From the NCBI GenBank assembly GCA_021813025.1, contig JAKAME010000005.1, positions 1 to 38,238 on the forward strand: 38,238 nt of DNA, written 5' to 3'. Origin of the DNA: Microcaldota archaeon. Its GTDB lineage: Archaea > Micrarchaeota > Micrarchaeia > Anstonellales > Anstonellaceae. Both the position numbers and the translations under genes were made by a program. Positions 1 to 7,760 of this stretch are shown here, piece after piece. The notes under the pieces are model-generated. The model saw nothing but the letters and a program-made list of their open reading frames with translations. It searched no databases and was not told the origin of the DNA. Position 1 is the stretch's first letter. Each line of letters starts with the position of its first letter.

Positions 1-148
1 GTGCCGAACCGCTCGTACTTGATGCCCTTCTCTTGGAGCAGTTTCAAAAAAGCGGCGTCCACCTTGGCCAAAACCTCCTTGGGGGGAAAGTTGGCCCGCT
101 TGGAGCTGTCGACTCTTGTTTCTATGGCTCTGGGTGGGGCGTTCATGG
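1..148 (-). CDS. 5' part of a protein running off the window (MNAPPRAIETRVDSSKRANFPPKEVLAKVDAAFLKLLQEKGIKYERFG...), unknown function
   Basis: Open frame on the minus strand from ATG at 148 to the window edge; divergent from cbf5. Confidence 0.4.
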
Positions 149-195
149 ATTAGATTGGTGTCTAAAACTATAAAAACAAAGAGGCTGGAAGGGAT

Positions 196-1071
196 ATGAT
201 GAAAACAACGCCTACGCCAGCCGAGGAACTCCTTGACTGCTCTTTCCTCATCCTCGACAAGCCAAGGGGGCCGAGCACGCACGAGGTGACAAGCCATATC
301 CGCAAACTGCTTGGAGTGAAAAAAGTGGGGCAGATGGGAACTCTGGACCCGCAGGCATCAGGCGTGCTGGTGATTGGGATTGGAAAGGCAGTGAGACTGC
401 TCAGATTCGTGGATATGAAAGAAAAAAAATACGTGGGAGTGCTGAGAACAAGACAGGCGCCCAAAAATTTGGCAGAATTGCAGGCGGAATTCAACCGCCA
501 ATTGGGCAAAATCACCCAAATGCCGCCCAAGGCTTCCGCCGTGGCCAAGAGGGCGAGGCAGCGAAAGGTTTATGAATATAAGGCGCTTGAACTAATCCAC
601 AATACCGCGCTATTTGAATCCCGCGTCGAGGCAGGCACCTATGTACGGGTGCTGTGCTCCGAGGTCGGCAAGGCGTTTGGCGAAGGCAAAATGATTGAGC
701 TGCGGAGAGTGTCCGTCGGCTCTTTCGGAGAGGCCCAAAGCCTGCGCCTGCCCGACCTGGCAGATGCGGCGTGGAAATTCAGAAAGCATGGTGATGCGTC
801 GGCGCTGCGGAAAATGCTGCGCCCGGCGCATGGGATGCTCCAACTCCCGGCCATTCATGCGGCCGAAGCGGCCCTGGACGCATTCGCCCGCGGATTGCCT
901 CTGGCAATTTCCGGTGTGGGCGGTGCCGAGGCTGTTCGCAAAACGGGGGAATGGATGCAGGCCATAGACGCAAGCGGCCGGCTGGTCGCGATTGTCGAGG
1001 CGAAGGGTTCCGCCCTTTATCCCCGCGTCGTGCTCAAGCCTGCCGGAGGAAAACGGACGAGAGGGGAATGA
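196..1071 (+). CDS. cbf5: Archaeal tRNA/rRNA pseudouridine synthase Cbf5 (TruB family) with C-terminal PUA-like region
   Basis: LDKPRGPSTHEV and GTLDPQASGVLVIGIGKAVRLL catalytic motifs; ...AGTYVRVLCSEVG...; C-terminal PUA-like segment. Confidence 0.93.
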   Translation: MMKTTPTPAEELLDCSFLILDKPRGPSTHEVTSHIRKLLGVKKVGQMGTLDPQASGVLVIGIGKAVRLLRFVDMKEKKYVGVLRTRQAPKNLAELQAEFNRQLGKITQMPPKASAVAKRARQRKVYEYKALELIHNTALFESRVEAGTYVRVLCSEVGKAFGEGKMIELRRVSVGSFGEAQSLRLPDLADAAWKFRKHGDASALRKMLRPAHGMLQLPAIHAAEAALDAFARGLPLAISGVGGAEAVRKTGEWMQAIDASGRLVAIVEAKGSALYPRVVLKPAGGKRTRGE

Positions 1072-1099
1072 ACTCAAAACTTGTATTCATGCCGGGGAG

Positions 1100-1173
1100 C
1101 TTTTTTCTTTCTCTTTCTGCGGAAAGAGGAAAGAAAAAACCTCGGAAAAAAGAAAGAGAAAAGAAAGAGAGAG
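1100..1173 (+). repeat. Polypyrimidine-polypurine hairpin followed by second polypurine tract (copy 1, imperfect)
   Basis: TTTTTTCTTTCTCTTTC / GAAAGAGGAAAGAAAAAA stem with one extra G, then CCTCGG and AAAAAAGAAAGAGAAAAG...; lies about 40 bp upstream of tRNA-Ser. Confidence 0.7.
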
Positions 1174-1209
1174 TGAAAATGCAACCGTATGATGTGAACT
1201 CGCAATCAT

Positions 1210-1399
1210 GCCGGGATCGCATAACCTGGTAGTGCGCACGCCTGGAATGTTCCTCCTGCAAACACAGATGATTATGATCCTCGGGGGAGGGGAATCAGGA
1301 AGAACCTCAAACTGAAGGGGAGGGGGCGAAGCCCCCGCCCCTGCGGTTCGGAAAGCGTGTGCCCGCAAGGGCTTGAGAGTTCAAATCTCTCTCCCGGCG
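1210..1399 (+). tRNA. tRNA-Ser(GGA) with a 106-nt intron (1248..1353) at position 37/38
   Basis: Acceptor GCCGGGA(1210-1216)/TCCCGGC(1392-1398); anticodon stem CACGC(1237-1241)/GCGTG(1355-1359); loop CTGGAAA after splicing; long variable arm GCCC-GCAA-GGGC; T-arm GAGAG-TTCAAAT-CTCTC; BHB possible with CTGG/TCGG central helix and AAT and AAA bulges. Confidence 0.88.
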
Positions 1400-1409
1400 T
1401 AAAATAATC

Positions 1410-2249
1410 ATGGAACAAAATCATATTCACGCAAAATGCATGGTGATTGTTGTGGCTGAGAAAGTAGAAAAATCAAAAGACAAGCCTCATGATTCCAAAG
1501 AGGCCAAATCAGAGGGCTGGAAGGGCGGCGGACCCGCCAAGCCGGCAGTCTCGGCGGGCGCGCCGAAAGGGAGGCCGGTGGTCGTCCCCAGCGGCCCGAT
1601 TCTGGGCGCCAACGGACAGGAAATCCGCGGCATTGTGCGCATTTCAGGCAAGGACCTCAAGGGGCAGTGGAGCATTCCGCGCTCCCTGCGCTCCATCCGC
1701 GGGCTCGGACTCAACCTCGGCCAGATGCTCTCCGGCATCGTGCTGCGCGAGCTGAAAATACCTGCCAAGACAATGGTGGGCGAGCTTGACGAGGCGCAGA
1801 TGAAGAAGCTGGAGGACATCCTCCAGCACCCCGAGAAATACGGGGCCCCGACATTCATGCTCAACCGCCAGCGCGAGTTCGCGACAAACGAGACCCACCA
1901 CCTCATCGCGGTGGACTTGGGCTACGCGGTCAAGCAGGACGTCGAGCACGAGAAGGACGCTTACACTTGGAAAGGCTACCGCCATGCGTATGGGCAGAAG
2001 GTGCGCGGCCAGCACACCCGCTCCACGGGCCGCTCCGGCATGACCGTGGGCGTGCTGCGCAAAGCCGTCATCGCCAAGGCGGGCGCCGCCGCAGCCACCA
2101 CAGGCGCGGGAGCGCAGGCTGCAGCGCAGGCAAGCGACAAGGGCAAGGCAGCGGGCGCAACAGGCGCCCCTGCCGCAGCCGCGCCGAAGGCCGAGAAAGC
2201 ACCGGCCGCCAAGGCAGCCCCGGCAGGAAAGCCGGCGGAGAAAAAGTAA
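1410..2249 (+). CDS. rps13: 30S ribosomal protein uS13 with N-terminal and A/P/K-rich C-terminal extensions
   Basis: IRGIVRISGKDLKG...RGLGLNLGQML...RHAYGQKVRGQHTRSTGRSGMTVGV; alternative start near 1440. Confidence 0.93.
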   Translation: MEQNHIHAKCMVIVVAEKVEKSKDKPHDSKEAKSEGWKGGGPAKPAVSAGAPKGRPVVVPSGPILGANGQEIRGIVRISGKDLKGQWSIPRSLRSIRGLGLNLGQMLSGIVLRELKIPAKTMVGELDEAQMKKLEDILQHPEKYGAPTFMLNRQREFATNETHHLIAVDLGYAVKQDVEHEKDAYTWKGYRHAYGQKVRGQHTRSTGRSGMTVGVLRKAVIAKAGAAAATTGAGAQAAAQASDKGKAAGATGAPAAAAPKAEKAPAAKAAPAGKPAEKK

Positions 2250-2263
2250 GTTAGGTGATTCTG

Positions 2264-2911
2264 ATGGGAGATCCACGACGCTTGATTCCCAAGGCAGAGA
2301 CGCCACGCCGCGTCTGGGACGCCGACCGCATCAAGAACGAGAGCCAGATAAAGACCGAGTACGGCCTGCGCCGCACCCGCGAGCTTTGGACAGGGCTGGC
2401 GGAGCTGAAAAAGGCCCGCCGCTCTGCCCGCGCCATGCTCTCGCTTGGCGAGGCAGGCCGCGAGAAGGGAATGCAGGTCATCAGCAAGCTGCAACGCTTG
2501 GGCATTGCGAAGGGCGACATGCGCCTTGAGGACGTGCTGGGCCTTACTGTCCGCGATTTCTTGGAGCGCAGGCTGCAGACGCTTGTGCTCAAGAAAGGAC
2601 TGGCGCGCACCACGAAACAGGCGCGCCAGCTTGTGGTGCACGGCTTTATCGCCGTGGGCGGCAGGCGCGTCACCATCCCATCATACATGGTGACTCTCTC
2701 CGAGGAGCCGACAATTTCCTATTACAAGGCGATTGACATCGAGCCCCCGCAGCAGGAAGCGCCGAAGGGAGGCGTTGCCGGCCAGCGCGCGGCGCGCGCC
2801 AAGATGGCACAGGCCGCAACTGATGCCCCGGCTTCTGAAGCTGGCGCTGAGGCTGCTGAAGCTGCTCCGAAAGCACCCGCGGCCGCAAAAGCCCCGGCCG
2901 AAGCGGCTTGA
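2264..2911 (+). CDS. rps4: 30S ribosomal protein uS4 with A/P/K-rich C-terminal tail
   Basis: [23 protein letters not shown]...[65 protein letters not shown] upstream. Confidence 0.94.
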   Translation: MGDPRRLIPKAETPRRVWDADRIKNESQIKTEYGLRRTRELWTGLAELKKARRSARAMLSLGEAGREKGMQVISKLQRLGIAKGDMRLEDVLGLTVRDFLERRLQTLVLKKGLARTTKQARQLVVHGFIAVGGRRVTIPSYMVTLSEEPTISYYKAIDIEPPQQEAPKGGVAGQRAARAKMAQAATDAPASEAGAEAAEAAPKAPAAAKAPAEAA

Positions 2912-2926
2912 TTTTAGGTGATGTTC

Positions 2927-3520
2927 ATGGCTAACGAAAAAACCAAACCGGCCGACGAGAAGAAGGCTGATGAAAAGAAAATTGAGGAGAAGAAGGAGGT
3001 TGCGAGCGAGGCTATCCCCGCTTCGGCCCCTGTTCCATCAACTTCGGGCGCACCTGCCGCAGGCGCTCCGGCCCCAGCTGGCGCAGCTTCGGGCGCGCCG
3101 GGTGCAGCACCTGCCCCAGTCTATCCGCCCCGCGGACCAATCCGCTGGGCGCTCTGCCACGTGTATTCATCCAAGAATGACACCATCCTGACCATCACCG
3201 ACCTCTCGGGCGCCGAAACAATCGCCAAGGCGTCGGGCGGCATGATTGTCAAGGCAGACCGCGAAGAGGGCAAGCCCTACGCGGCCATGCAGGCCACCAT
3301 AAAGGCGGTGACCGAGGCCAAGAGCCGAGGCATCACCGGTTTGCACATACGCATCCGCGCGCCGGGCGGGCACGGCTCAAAGACTCCGGGCTCGGGCGCG
3401 CAGGCAGTGGTGCGCACCATAGCAAGGCAGGGAGTGCGCATCGGCAAGATAGAGGACGTAACCCCAATCCCGACCGACAGCACCAAGCGGCCCGGAGGCC
3501 GGCGCGGACGGCGCGTGTAG
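2927..3520 (+). CDS. rps11: 30S ribosomal protein uS11 with about 70-aa charged/A-P-rich N-terminal extension
   Basis: [45 protein letters not shown]...[32 protein letters not shown] track start 2918. Confidence 0.94.
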   Translation: MANEKTKPADEKKADEKKIEEKKEVASEAIPASAPVPSTSGAPAAGAPAPAGAASGAPGAAPAPVYPPRGPIRWALCHVYSSKNDTILTITDLSGAETIAKASGGMIVKADREEGKPYAAMQATIKAVTEAKSRGITGLHIRIRAPGGHGSKTPGSGAQAVVRTIARQGVRIGKIEDVTPIPTDSTKRPGGRRGRRV

Positions 3521-3526
3521 AGGAAA

Positions 3527-4147
3527 ATGGAGGAGGTTGAACCCATGGACATTGCCATTGAATCCGAGGACAGCCGGCACATGGCCTTCGCGCTCAGCAA
3601 AAGCCGCGCGGGATTCGCCAACCTGCTGCGCCGCTTTGCCATGAACCATGTGCCCACATTCGCCATCGACAAGGTGGTGTTCTACGAGAACAGCTCGTCC
3701 CTGTTCGACGAATACCTTGCTCACCGCATCGGCCTCGTGCCCCTCAAGTGGGCCTCCGGCTACAAGCCAGACGAGGAAGTGGTGTTCACGCTTGAGGCAT
3801 CGGGCCCCATGAACGTCACCTCCGCGCAGCTTCAGAGCACCAGCGACAAGGTGAAGGTGGCCACTGAGAAAATCCCGCTCCTCAAGCTCATGACAGAGCA
3901 GAACCTGCGCCTGGAGGCCAAGGCCCTTCAGGGCGTCGGGCGCAAGCACGCCCGCTGGCAGGCCGGCCTTGTGAGCTACGAAATGAGCGGGGACAAGTTC
4001 GGCTTCAAGGTCGAGAGCTTCATGCAGATGGGGCCCCGCGACATGCTTGGCCGGGCCGCCGACCTGCTCGAGGAGAAGTGCGAGGAGCTTGAATCAGACC
4101 TGTCCGCCCTTGCGAAGGGCGCGAAGAAAAAGAAAAAGGAGGATTGA
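3527..4147 (+). CDS. rpoD: DNA-directed RNA polymerase subunit D (Rpo3)
   Basis: RAGFANLLRRFAMNHVPTFAIDKVVFYENSSSLFDEYLAHRIGLVPLKW; position between S11 and L18e. Confidence 0.93.
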   Translation: MEEVEPMDIAIESEDSRHMAFALSKSRAGFANLLRRFAMNHVPTFAIDKVVFYENSSSLFDEYLAHRIGLVPLKWASGYKPDEEVVFTLEASGPMNVTSAQLQSTSDKVKVATEKIPLLKLMTEQNLRLEAKALQGVGRKHARWQAGLVSYEMSGDKFGFKVESFMQMGPRDMLGRAADLLEEKCEELESDLSALAKGAKKKKKED

Positions 4148-4160
4148 GATTGCATTGCAC

Positions 4161-4245
4161 GCAGGGGTAGCAAAGCTTGGTCAAATGCGCTAGCTTGAGG
4201 GGCTAGTGTCTTAGGACTTCGTGGGTTCAAATCCCTCCCCCTGCA
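4161..4245 (+). tRNA. tRNA-Leu(GAG), no intron
   Basis: Acceptor GCAGGGG/CCCCTGC + A; anticodon stem CTAGC/GCTAG with loop TTGAGGG; long variable arm; T-arm GTGGG-TTCAAAT-CCCTC (one T.T mismatch). Confidence 0.9.
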
Positions 4246-4247
4246 AG

Positions 4248-4297
4248 CTTTTTCTTTCTCCGCGGGAGAAAGAAAAACCTTGGAAAAAGAAAGAGGG
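4248..4297 (+). repeat. Polypyrimidine-polypurine hairpin plus perfect 14-nt polypurine mirror repeat (copy 2)
   Basis: TTTTTCTTTCTCC-gcg-GGAGAAAGAAAAA stem; GGGAGAAAGAAAAA (4264-4277), CCTTGG, AAAAAGAAAGAGGG (4284-4297) exact mirror; starts 3 bp after tRNA-Leu. Confidence 0.8.
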
Positions 4298-4331
4298 CAG
4301 TTTGCCCTCATGAAAAAAAATCACGCTGACA

Positions 4332-4661
4332 ATGGTGAACCAAATGGCATACAAGAAACAAACTTCCAAAACCCCGCCTTTCTGGGGCAGAGTGGACGAG
4401 CTTCTGGGCCGCTCCACCCGCAAAATGAAGAAGGGCGTCAATCTCAGCCGCCTTGACAGCCTCACCGAGGCTAACGAGAGCGTTGTGGTGGCTTGCAAAG
4501 TGCTGGGCACAGGAGTGCTGACGCACCCGCTCAGCGTGTGCGCCCCGGCCTTCAGCCGCAGCGCCAAGCTTCTGATAACAAAGTCGGGCGGCAAAGTGGT
4601 GGAGCTGGACCAGCTCCGCAAGCTGAACCCGACTGGCAAGGACCTCGTAATACTCATATAG
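4332..4661 (+). CDS. rpl18e: 50S ribosomal protein eL18 (L18e)
   Basis: RSTRKMKKGVNLSRLDSLTEANESVVVACKVLGTGVLTHPLSVCAPAFSRSAKLLI. Confidence 0.92.
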   Translation: MVNQMAYKKQTSKTPPFWGRVDELLGRSTRKMKKGVNLSRLDSLTEANESVVVACKVLGTGVLTHPLSVCAPAFSRSAKLLITKSGGKVVELDQLRKLNPTGKDLVILI

Positions 4662-4665
4662 GTGC

Positions 4666-5097
4666 ATGAACATGAAAGTCATTGACGCAAAAGGACTGGT
4701 CGCCGGAAGGCTTGCCAGCCAGATAGCCAAGCAGCTGCTCTCGGGAGAGACGGTCTCGGTAGTGAACGTATCGGACGCATTGGTGTCCGGCACGCTCAAA
4801 TACGAGGTGGGCCGCCTCAACTCGCTCAAGCACCAGAAGAGCAAGCAGGACCCCGAGCGCTCGCCCAAATACCCGCGCATTCCCCACCTGCTCTTCAAGC
4901 GCATGGTGAGGGGCATGCTGCCCAAGAAGTCCAGCCGCGGCCGCGAGGCGCTGAAACGGCTGCGGGCCTATTCGGGCGTGCCGGTAACGGTTGACATGGG
5001 CAAGGCAGAGCGCTACGAGGCCATAGCCAAGAGGCCGCCCAAATCAACCACGCTTGGCGCGATGTGCAGGGCGTTCAGCTGGGAGCCGGCGGCCTGA
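4666..5097 (+). CDS. rpl13: 50S ribosomal protein uL13
   Basis: VIDAKGLVAGRLASQIAKQLLSGETVSVVNVSDALVSG...RMVRGMLPKKSSRGREALKRLRAYSGVP. Confidence 0.94.
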   Translation: MNMKVIDAKGLVAGRLASQIAKQLLSGETVSVVNVSDALVSGTLKYEVGRLNSLKHQKSKQDPERSPKYPRIPHLLFKRMVRGMLPKKSSRGREALKRLRAYSGVPVTVDMGKAERYEAIAKRPPKSTTLGAMCRAFSWEPAA

Positions 5098-5112
5098 ATA
5101 TAGGTGATTGCG

Positions 5113-5550
5113 ATGACAACTCCGAAGAAAACTTCCAAGTCCGCCAAGAAGAAGGGCGGCATAGTCACGCGCGGCAAGCGCAAGGAATGCCTTGCGCGAG
5201 CCTCCATACGCAAGGGGAAGGGCGCGGTGCGCATAAACTCCCTCGCGCTCGAGGCAATACCCAACCGCTACGCGCGCGAGCTCATCCGCGAGCCCATCAC
5301 CATGGCGGCCGAAATAGCGCCTGAAGTGGACATTTCGGTGAGCGTGGTGGGCGGCGGGCAGATGGGCCAGGCGCAGGCCGCGCGCATGGCGATTGCCCGC
5401 GCGCTGGTGGAATACTCCGGCTCGCCCGAATTGAAGGCGAGGATGATTGAGCGCGACAGGTTCCTCCTCGCCGAGGACTTCAGGCGCGTTGAGCCCAAGA
5501 AATACCTTGGCCCCAAGGCCCGCGCGCGCTTCCAGAAATCGTACCGCTGA
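5113..5550 (+). CDS. rps9: 30S ribosomal protein uS9
   Basis: GGGQMGQAQAARMAIARALVEYSGS...DFRRVEPKKYLGPKARARFQKSYR; GGTGAT SD at 5103. Confidence 0.94.
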   Translation: MTTPKKTSKSAKKKGGIVTRGKRKECLARASIRKGKGAVRINSLALEAIPNRYARELIREPITMAAEIAPEVDISVSVVGGGQMGQAQAARMAIARALVEYSGSPELKARMIERDRFLLAEDFRRVEPKKYLGPKARARFQKSYR

Positions 5551-5568
5551 GTTTGCGAGGTGGATTGT

Positions 5569-5766
5569 ATGTACTTCCCGGTCCGGTGTTTTACCTGCGG
5601 CGCCCCAATTGCCGACAAGTGGGATGACTACGAGTCGCGCGTCAAGGCGGGCAGCAAGGCTGCCGAGGCGCTTGACGAGCTTGGGGTGGAGCGCTACTGC
5701 TGCCGCCGCATGTTCCTCTCCCACGTCAATGTCATGGACAAAATCATGAAATACACAAAGCTTTAG
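5569..5766 (+). CDS. rpoN: DNA-directed RNA polymerase subunit N (Rpo10)
   Basis: MYFPVRCFTCGAPIADKWDDYESR...LDELGVERYCCRRMFLSHVNVMDKIMKY. Confidence 0.95.
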   Translation: MYFPVRCFTCGAPIADKWDDYESRVKAGSKAAEALDELGVERYCCRRMFLSHVNVMDKIMKYTKL

Positions 5767-5786
5767 GAGGACATGATTGCATTTAT

Positions 5787-5899
5787 GGGGCCATGGGCTA
5801 ACCTGGTAGACTACGTGCTTGGGGTGCACGTGATCCGAGTGTGGATTTGTCCCGAACTAACGGGATGCTCCGCCGGGAATTCAAATCTCGGTGGCCCCA
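5787..5899 (+). tRNA. tRNA-Pro(GGG) interrupted in the T-arm by a noncanonical 40-nt intron (5840..5879)
   Basis: Acceptor GGGGCCA(5787-5793)/TGGCCCC(5892-5898)+A; anticodon stem CGTGC/GCACG, loop TTGGGGT; T-stem CCGAG(5835-5839) pairs CTCGG(5887-5891) only if 5840-5879 is removed; complete BHB drawn (see findings). Confidence 0.88.
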
Positions 5900-6011
5900 T
5901 TTTATTGTCACAATAACAAAATAGGAAAAACAACCAAGCCGTCCCGAAAGTAGCCGTCGGAAAATTCTTTCGGCGAGCATTTGCGGGCTCCTTGGATAAA
6001 TGGTGAAAACT

Positions 6012-6941
6012 ATGGCACAGGAAGGATTTCTGATAAAGCAGGAGAAATATCTCGAAGCCGGCATCCACATCGGAACCAAGCTTCGGGTAATAGACATGAA
6101 CAAGTTCATCTACCGCACGAGAAACGACGGCTTGTTCGTTCTCGACCTTCGCAAAATAGACGAGCGCATAAGGCTTGCAGGAAAGCTCATGTCAAAATAC
6201 GCGCCTGAGGAGATTGTGGTCGTTGCCTCGCGCGCCTACTCCTCCATGGCTGCGCAGGCTTTCGGACGGGTTACTGGCGCGCACGTGATTGCGGGGCGCT
6301 TCGTGCCCGGCGCGTTCACCAACGTGCAGCGCGCCGACTTCGTTGAGCCAAAGCTTGTGGTCATCTGCGACCCCAAGGGCGAGAGGCAGGCGGTGCTGGA
6401 ATGCGGCAAGATGGGCCTGCCCACGGTGGGATTGTGCGACACGGACAACTACACCATGCACATCGACTGGGTGATTCCCTGCAACAACAAGGGACGCCGC
6501 TCTCTGGCCCTCATCTTCTGGCTGCTCGCGCGCGAGATGGCCATGGTGAACGGCAAGACAACTTCATACGACGACTTCAAGCCCACCCTGGAAGAGTTCG
6601 AGGCTTCGCTGAACGCGCCTGCGCCTGAAGCTGCAAACGCGCCTGCCGTGGATGCGGCCTCTGCCCCCCAGGCCCCGCTGATTGAGACCGAATCCCCGGC
6701 CGCAAGCGCAGCAGAAGTGGCGGAAGAGGTGGAGGAGGCAGAGGAGGAAGAGGAGGCCGAAAAGGCAGGAGCTGAGGGCAAGGAAGCTTCGGCCGATGTT
6801 GAAAAGAAAGAGGGCGAGGCAAAGGCTTCCGGCGCGAAAAAGCCCCGCGCGCCCCGCGCCAGGAAGGCCGAGGGAGGGGAGAGGAAAGAGCCCGAATCCC
6901 GCGGCAGGGCCCACAAGGACGAGGAAGGGAAGAAAGAGTGA
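6012..6941 (+). CDS. rps2: 30S ribosomal protein uS2 with about 110-aa acidic/Ala-rich then Lys/Arg-rich C-terminal tail
   Basis: YLEAGIHIGTKLRVIDMNKFIYRTRNDGLFVLDLRKIDERIRLAGKL...GRFVPGAFTNVQ...EPKLVVICDPKGERQAVLECGKMGLPTVGLCDTDNY...IPCNNKGRRSLALIFWLLAREM. Confidence 0.95.
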   Translation: MAQEGFLIKQEKYLEAGIHIGTKLRVIDMNKFIYRTRNDGLFVLDLRKIDERIRLAGKLMSKYAPEEIVVVASRAYSSMAAQAFGRVTGAHVIAGRFVPGAFTNVQRADFVEPKLVVICDPKGERQAVLECGKMGLPTVGLCDTDNYTMHIDWVIPCNNKGRRSLALIFWLLAREMAMVNGKTTSYDDFKPTLEEFEASLNAPAPEAANAPAVDAASAPQAPLIETESPAASAAEVAEEVEEAEEEEEAEKAGAEGKEASADVEKKEGEAKASGAKKPRAPRARKAEGGERKEPESRGRAHKDEEGKKE

Positions 6942-7021
6942 AGCGGCCCTTTCGCTTTTTCATTTTTTCCAATTTTTCCCGCTTGTTTTACGACGATAAA
7001 ATGCGCCTGGCACGGGCCGAG

Positions 7022-7032
7022 CGATTTATAAA
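7022..7032 (+). promoter_or_regulatory. Archaeal TATA box (ATTTATAAATA) for the 7093 gene
   Basis: Sequence gcgatttataaataca about 65 bp upstream of ATG. Confidence 0.55.
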
Positions 7033-7092
7033 TACACCCCGGTTTAGAGAGGAGAGGTTGCAGCGCGAATCCTCCCCAAGCGAGGTGTTTTC

Positions 7093-7755
7093 ATGGCTTT
7101 GAACCCTTTTGCCAAGGCAGCCATACTTACGATAGCGGTTGCGGCCCTTGCGCTGGTCGTGGTTTCCCAGCTTGACGACGCGCGGGCAGGCTCGCTGAGA
7201 AAGAGCGTGGAGCTGGTTTCGTTCGAGAGCGAATCGAGCCGGCTGGTTTCCGAGTACGCCCAGCTTGGGGACGGGGACCCGTGCATGTTCGCGAACTTCA
7301 CGACTTCGCTGCAAAAGGAGAGGGCATACTCGCTGGCGGAGAAGCTCGGGGACTACCAGCGCTCCAACATGGTTGGCGCGGATTATGAGGCCATAAAGCG
7401 CGCGTATTTCGTAAGCCTGGCCGAGCTGCACATCCGGACGCTGGAAAACGCGCGCAAATGCCCCCAGTACGCGGAAATACCCGTGCTGTTCTTCTACCGC
7501 GAGGCGCCCCCGGACTGCCCGGAATGCAGGCTGCAGAACGAGGCCCTCGTGCTCGCGGCGCAAAGGTGCGGCAACGTGCGCACCTTCGCTTTTCCAGTGA
7601 ATGCCAACTACTCCTTCATCCAGCTGCTGGTCGGCAAATACAAGGTGCAGAAAGTCCCCGCCATGGTGATAGACGAGCGCGAGCTGGTTGACACGATTCA
7701 GAACCAGGACCAAATCGTGGCCATGCTGGAAAAAGACGGGGCGGCGTGCAGCTAG
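7093..7755 (+). CDS. Membrane-anchored thioredoxin-like protein with CPEC motif
   Basis: N-terminal TM helix (ILTIAVAALALVVV); VLFFYREAPPDCPECRLQ; KYKVQKVPAMVID cis-Pro-like motif. Confidence 0.7.
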   Translation: MALNPFAKAAILTIAVAALALVVVSQLDDARAGSLRKSVELVSFESESSRLVSEYAQLGDGDPCMFANFTTSLQKERAYSLAEKLGDYQRSNMVGADYEAIKRAYFVSLAELHIRTLENARKCPQYAEIPVLFFYREAPPDCPECRLQNEALVLAAQRCGNVRTFAFPVNANYSFIQLLVGKYKVQKVPAMVIDERELVDTIQNQDQIVAMLEKDGAACS

Positions 7756-7760
7756 CCAGA

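Noticed and set aside
610-1077. Minus-strand ORF opposite cbf5
   Set aside because: Antisense ORF typical of GC-rich coding DNA; cbf5 motifs are unambiguous on the plus strand
1644-2306. Minus-strand 220-aa ORF opposite S13
   Set aside because: Low-complexity Cys/Arg/Gly-rich translation, shadow of the S13 gene
4221-4237. tRNA-Leu pseudogene because of the T.T mismatch in the T-stem
   Set aside because: Acceptor, anticodon stem, variable arm and T-loop are otherwise intact and the position in the ribosomal operon is conserved in archaea
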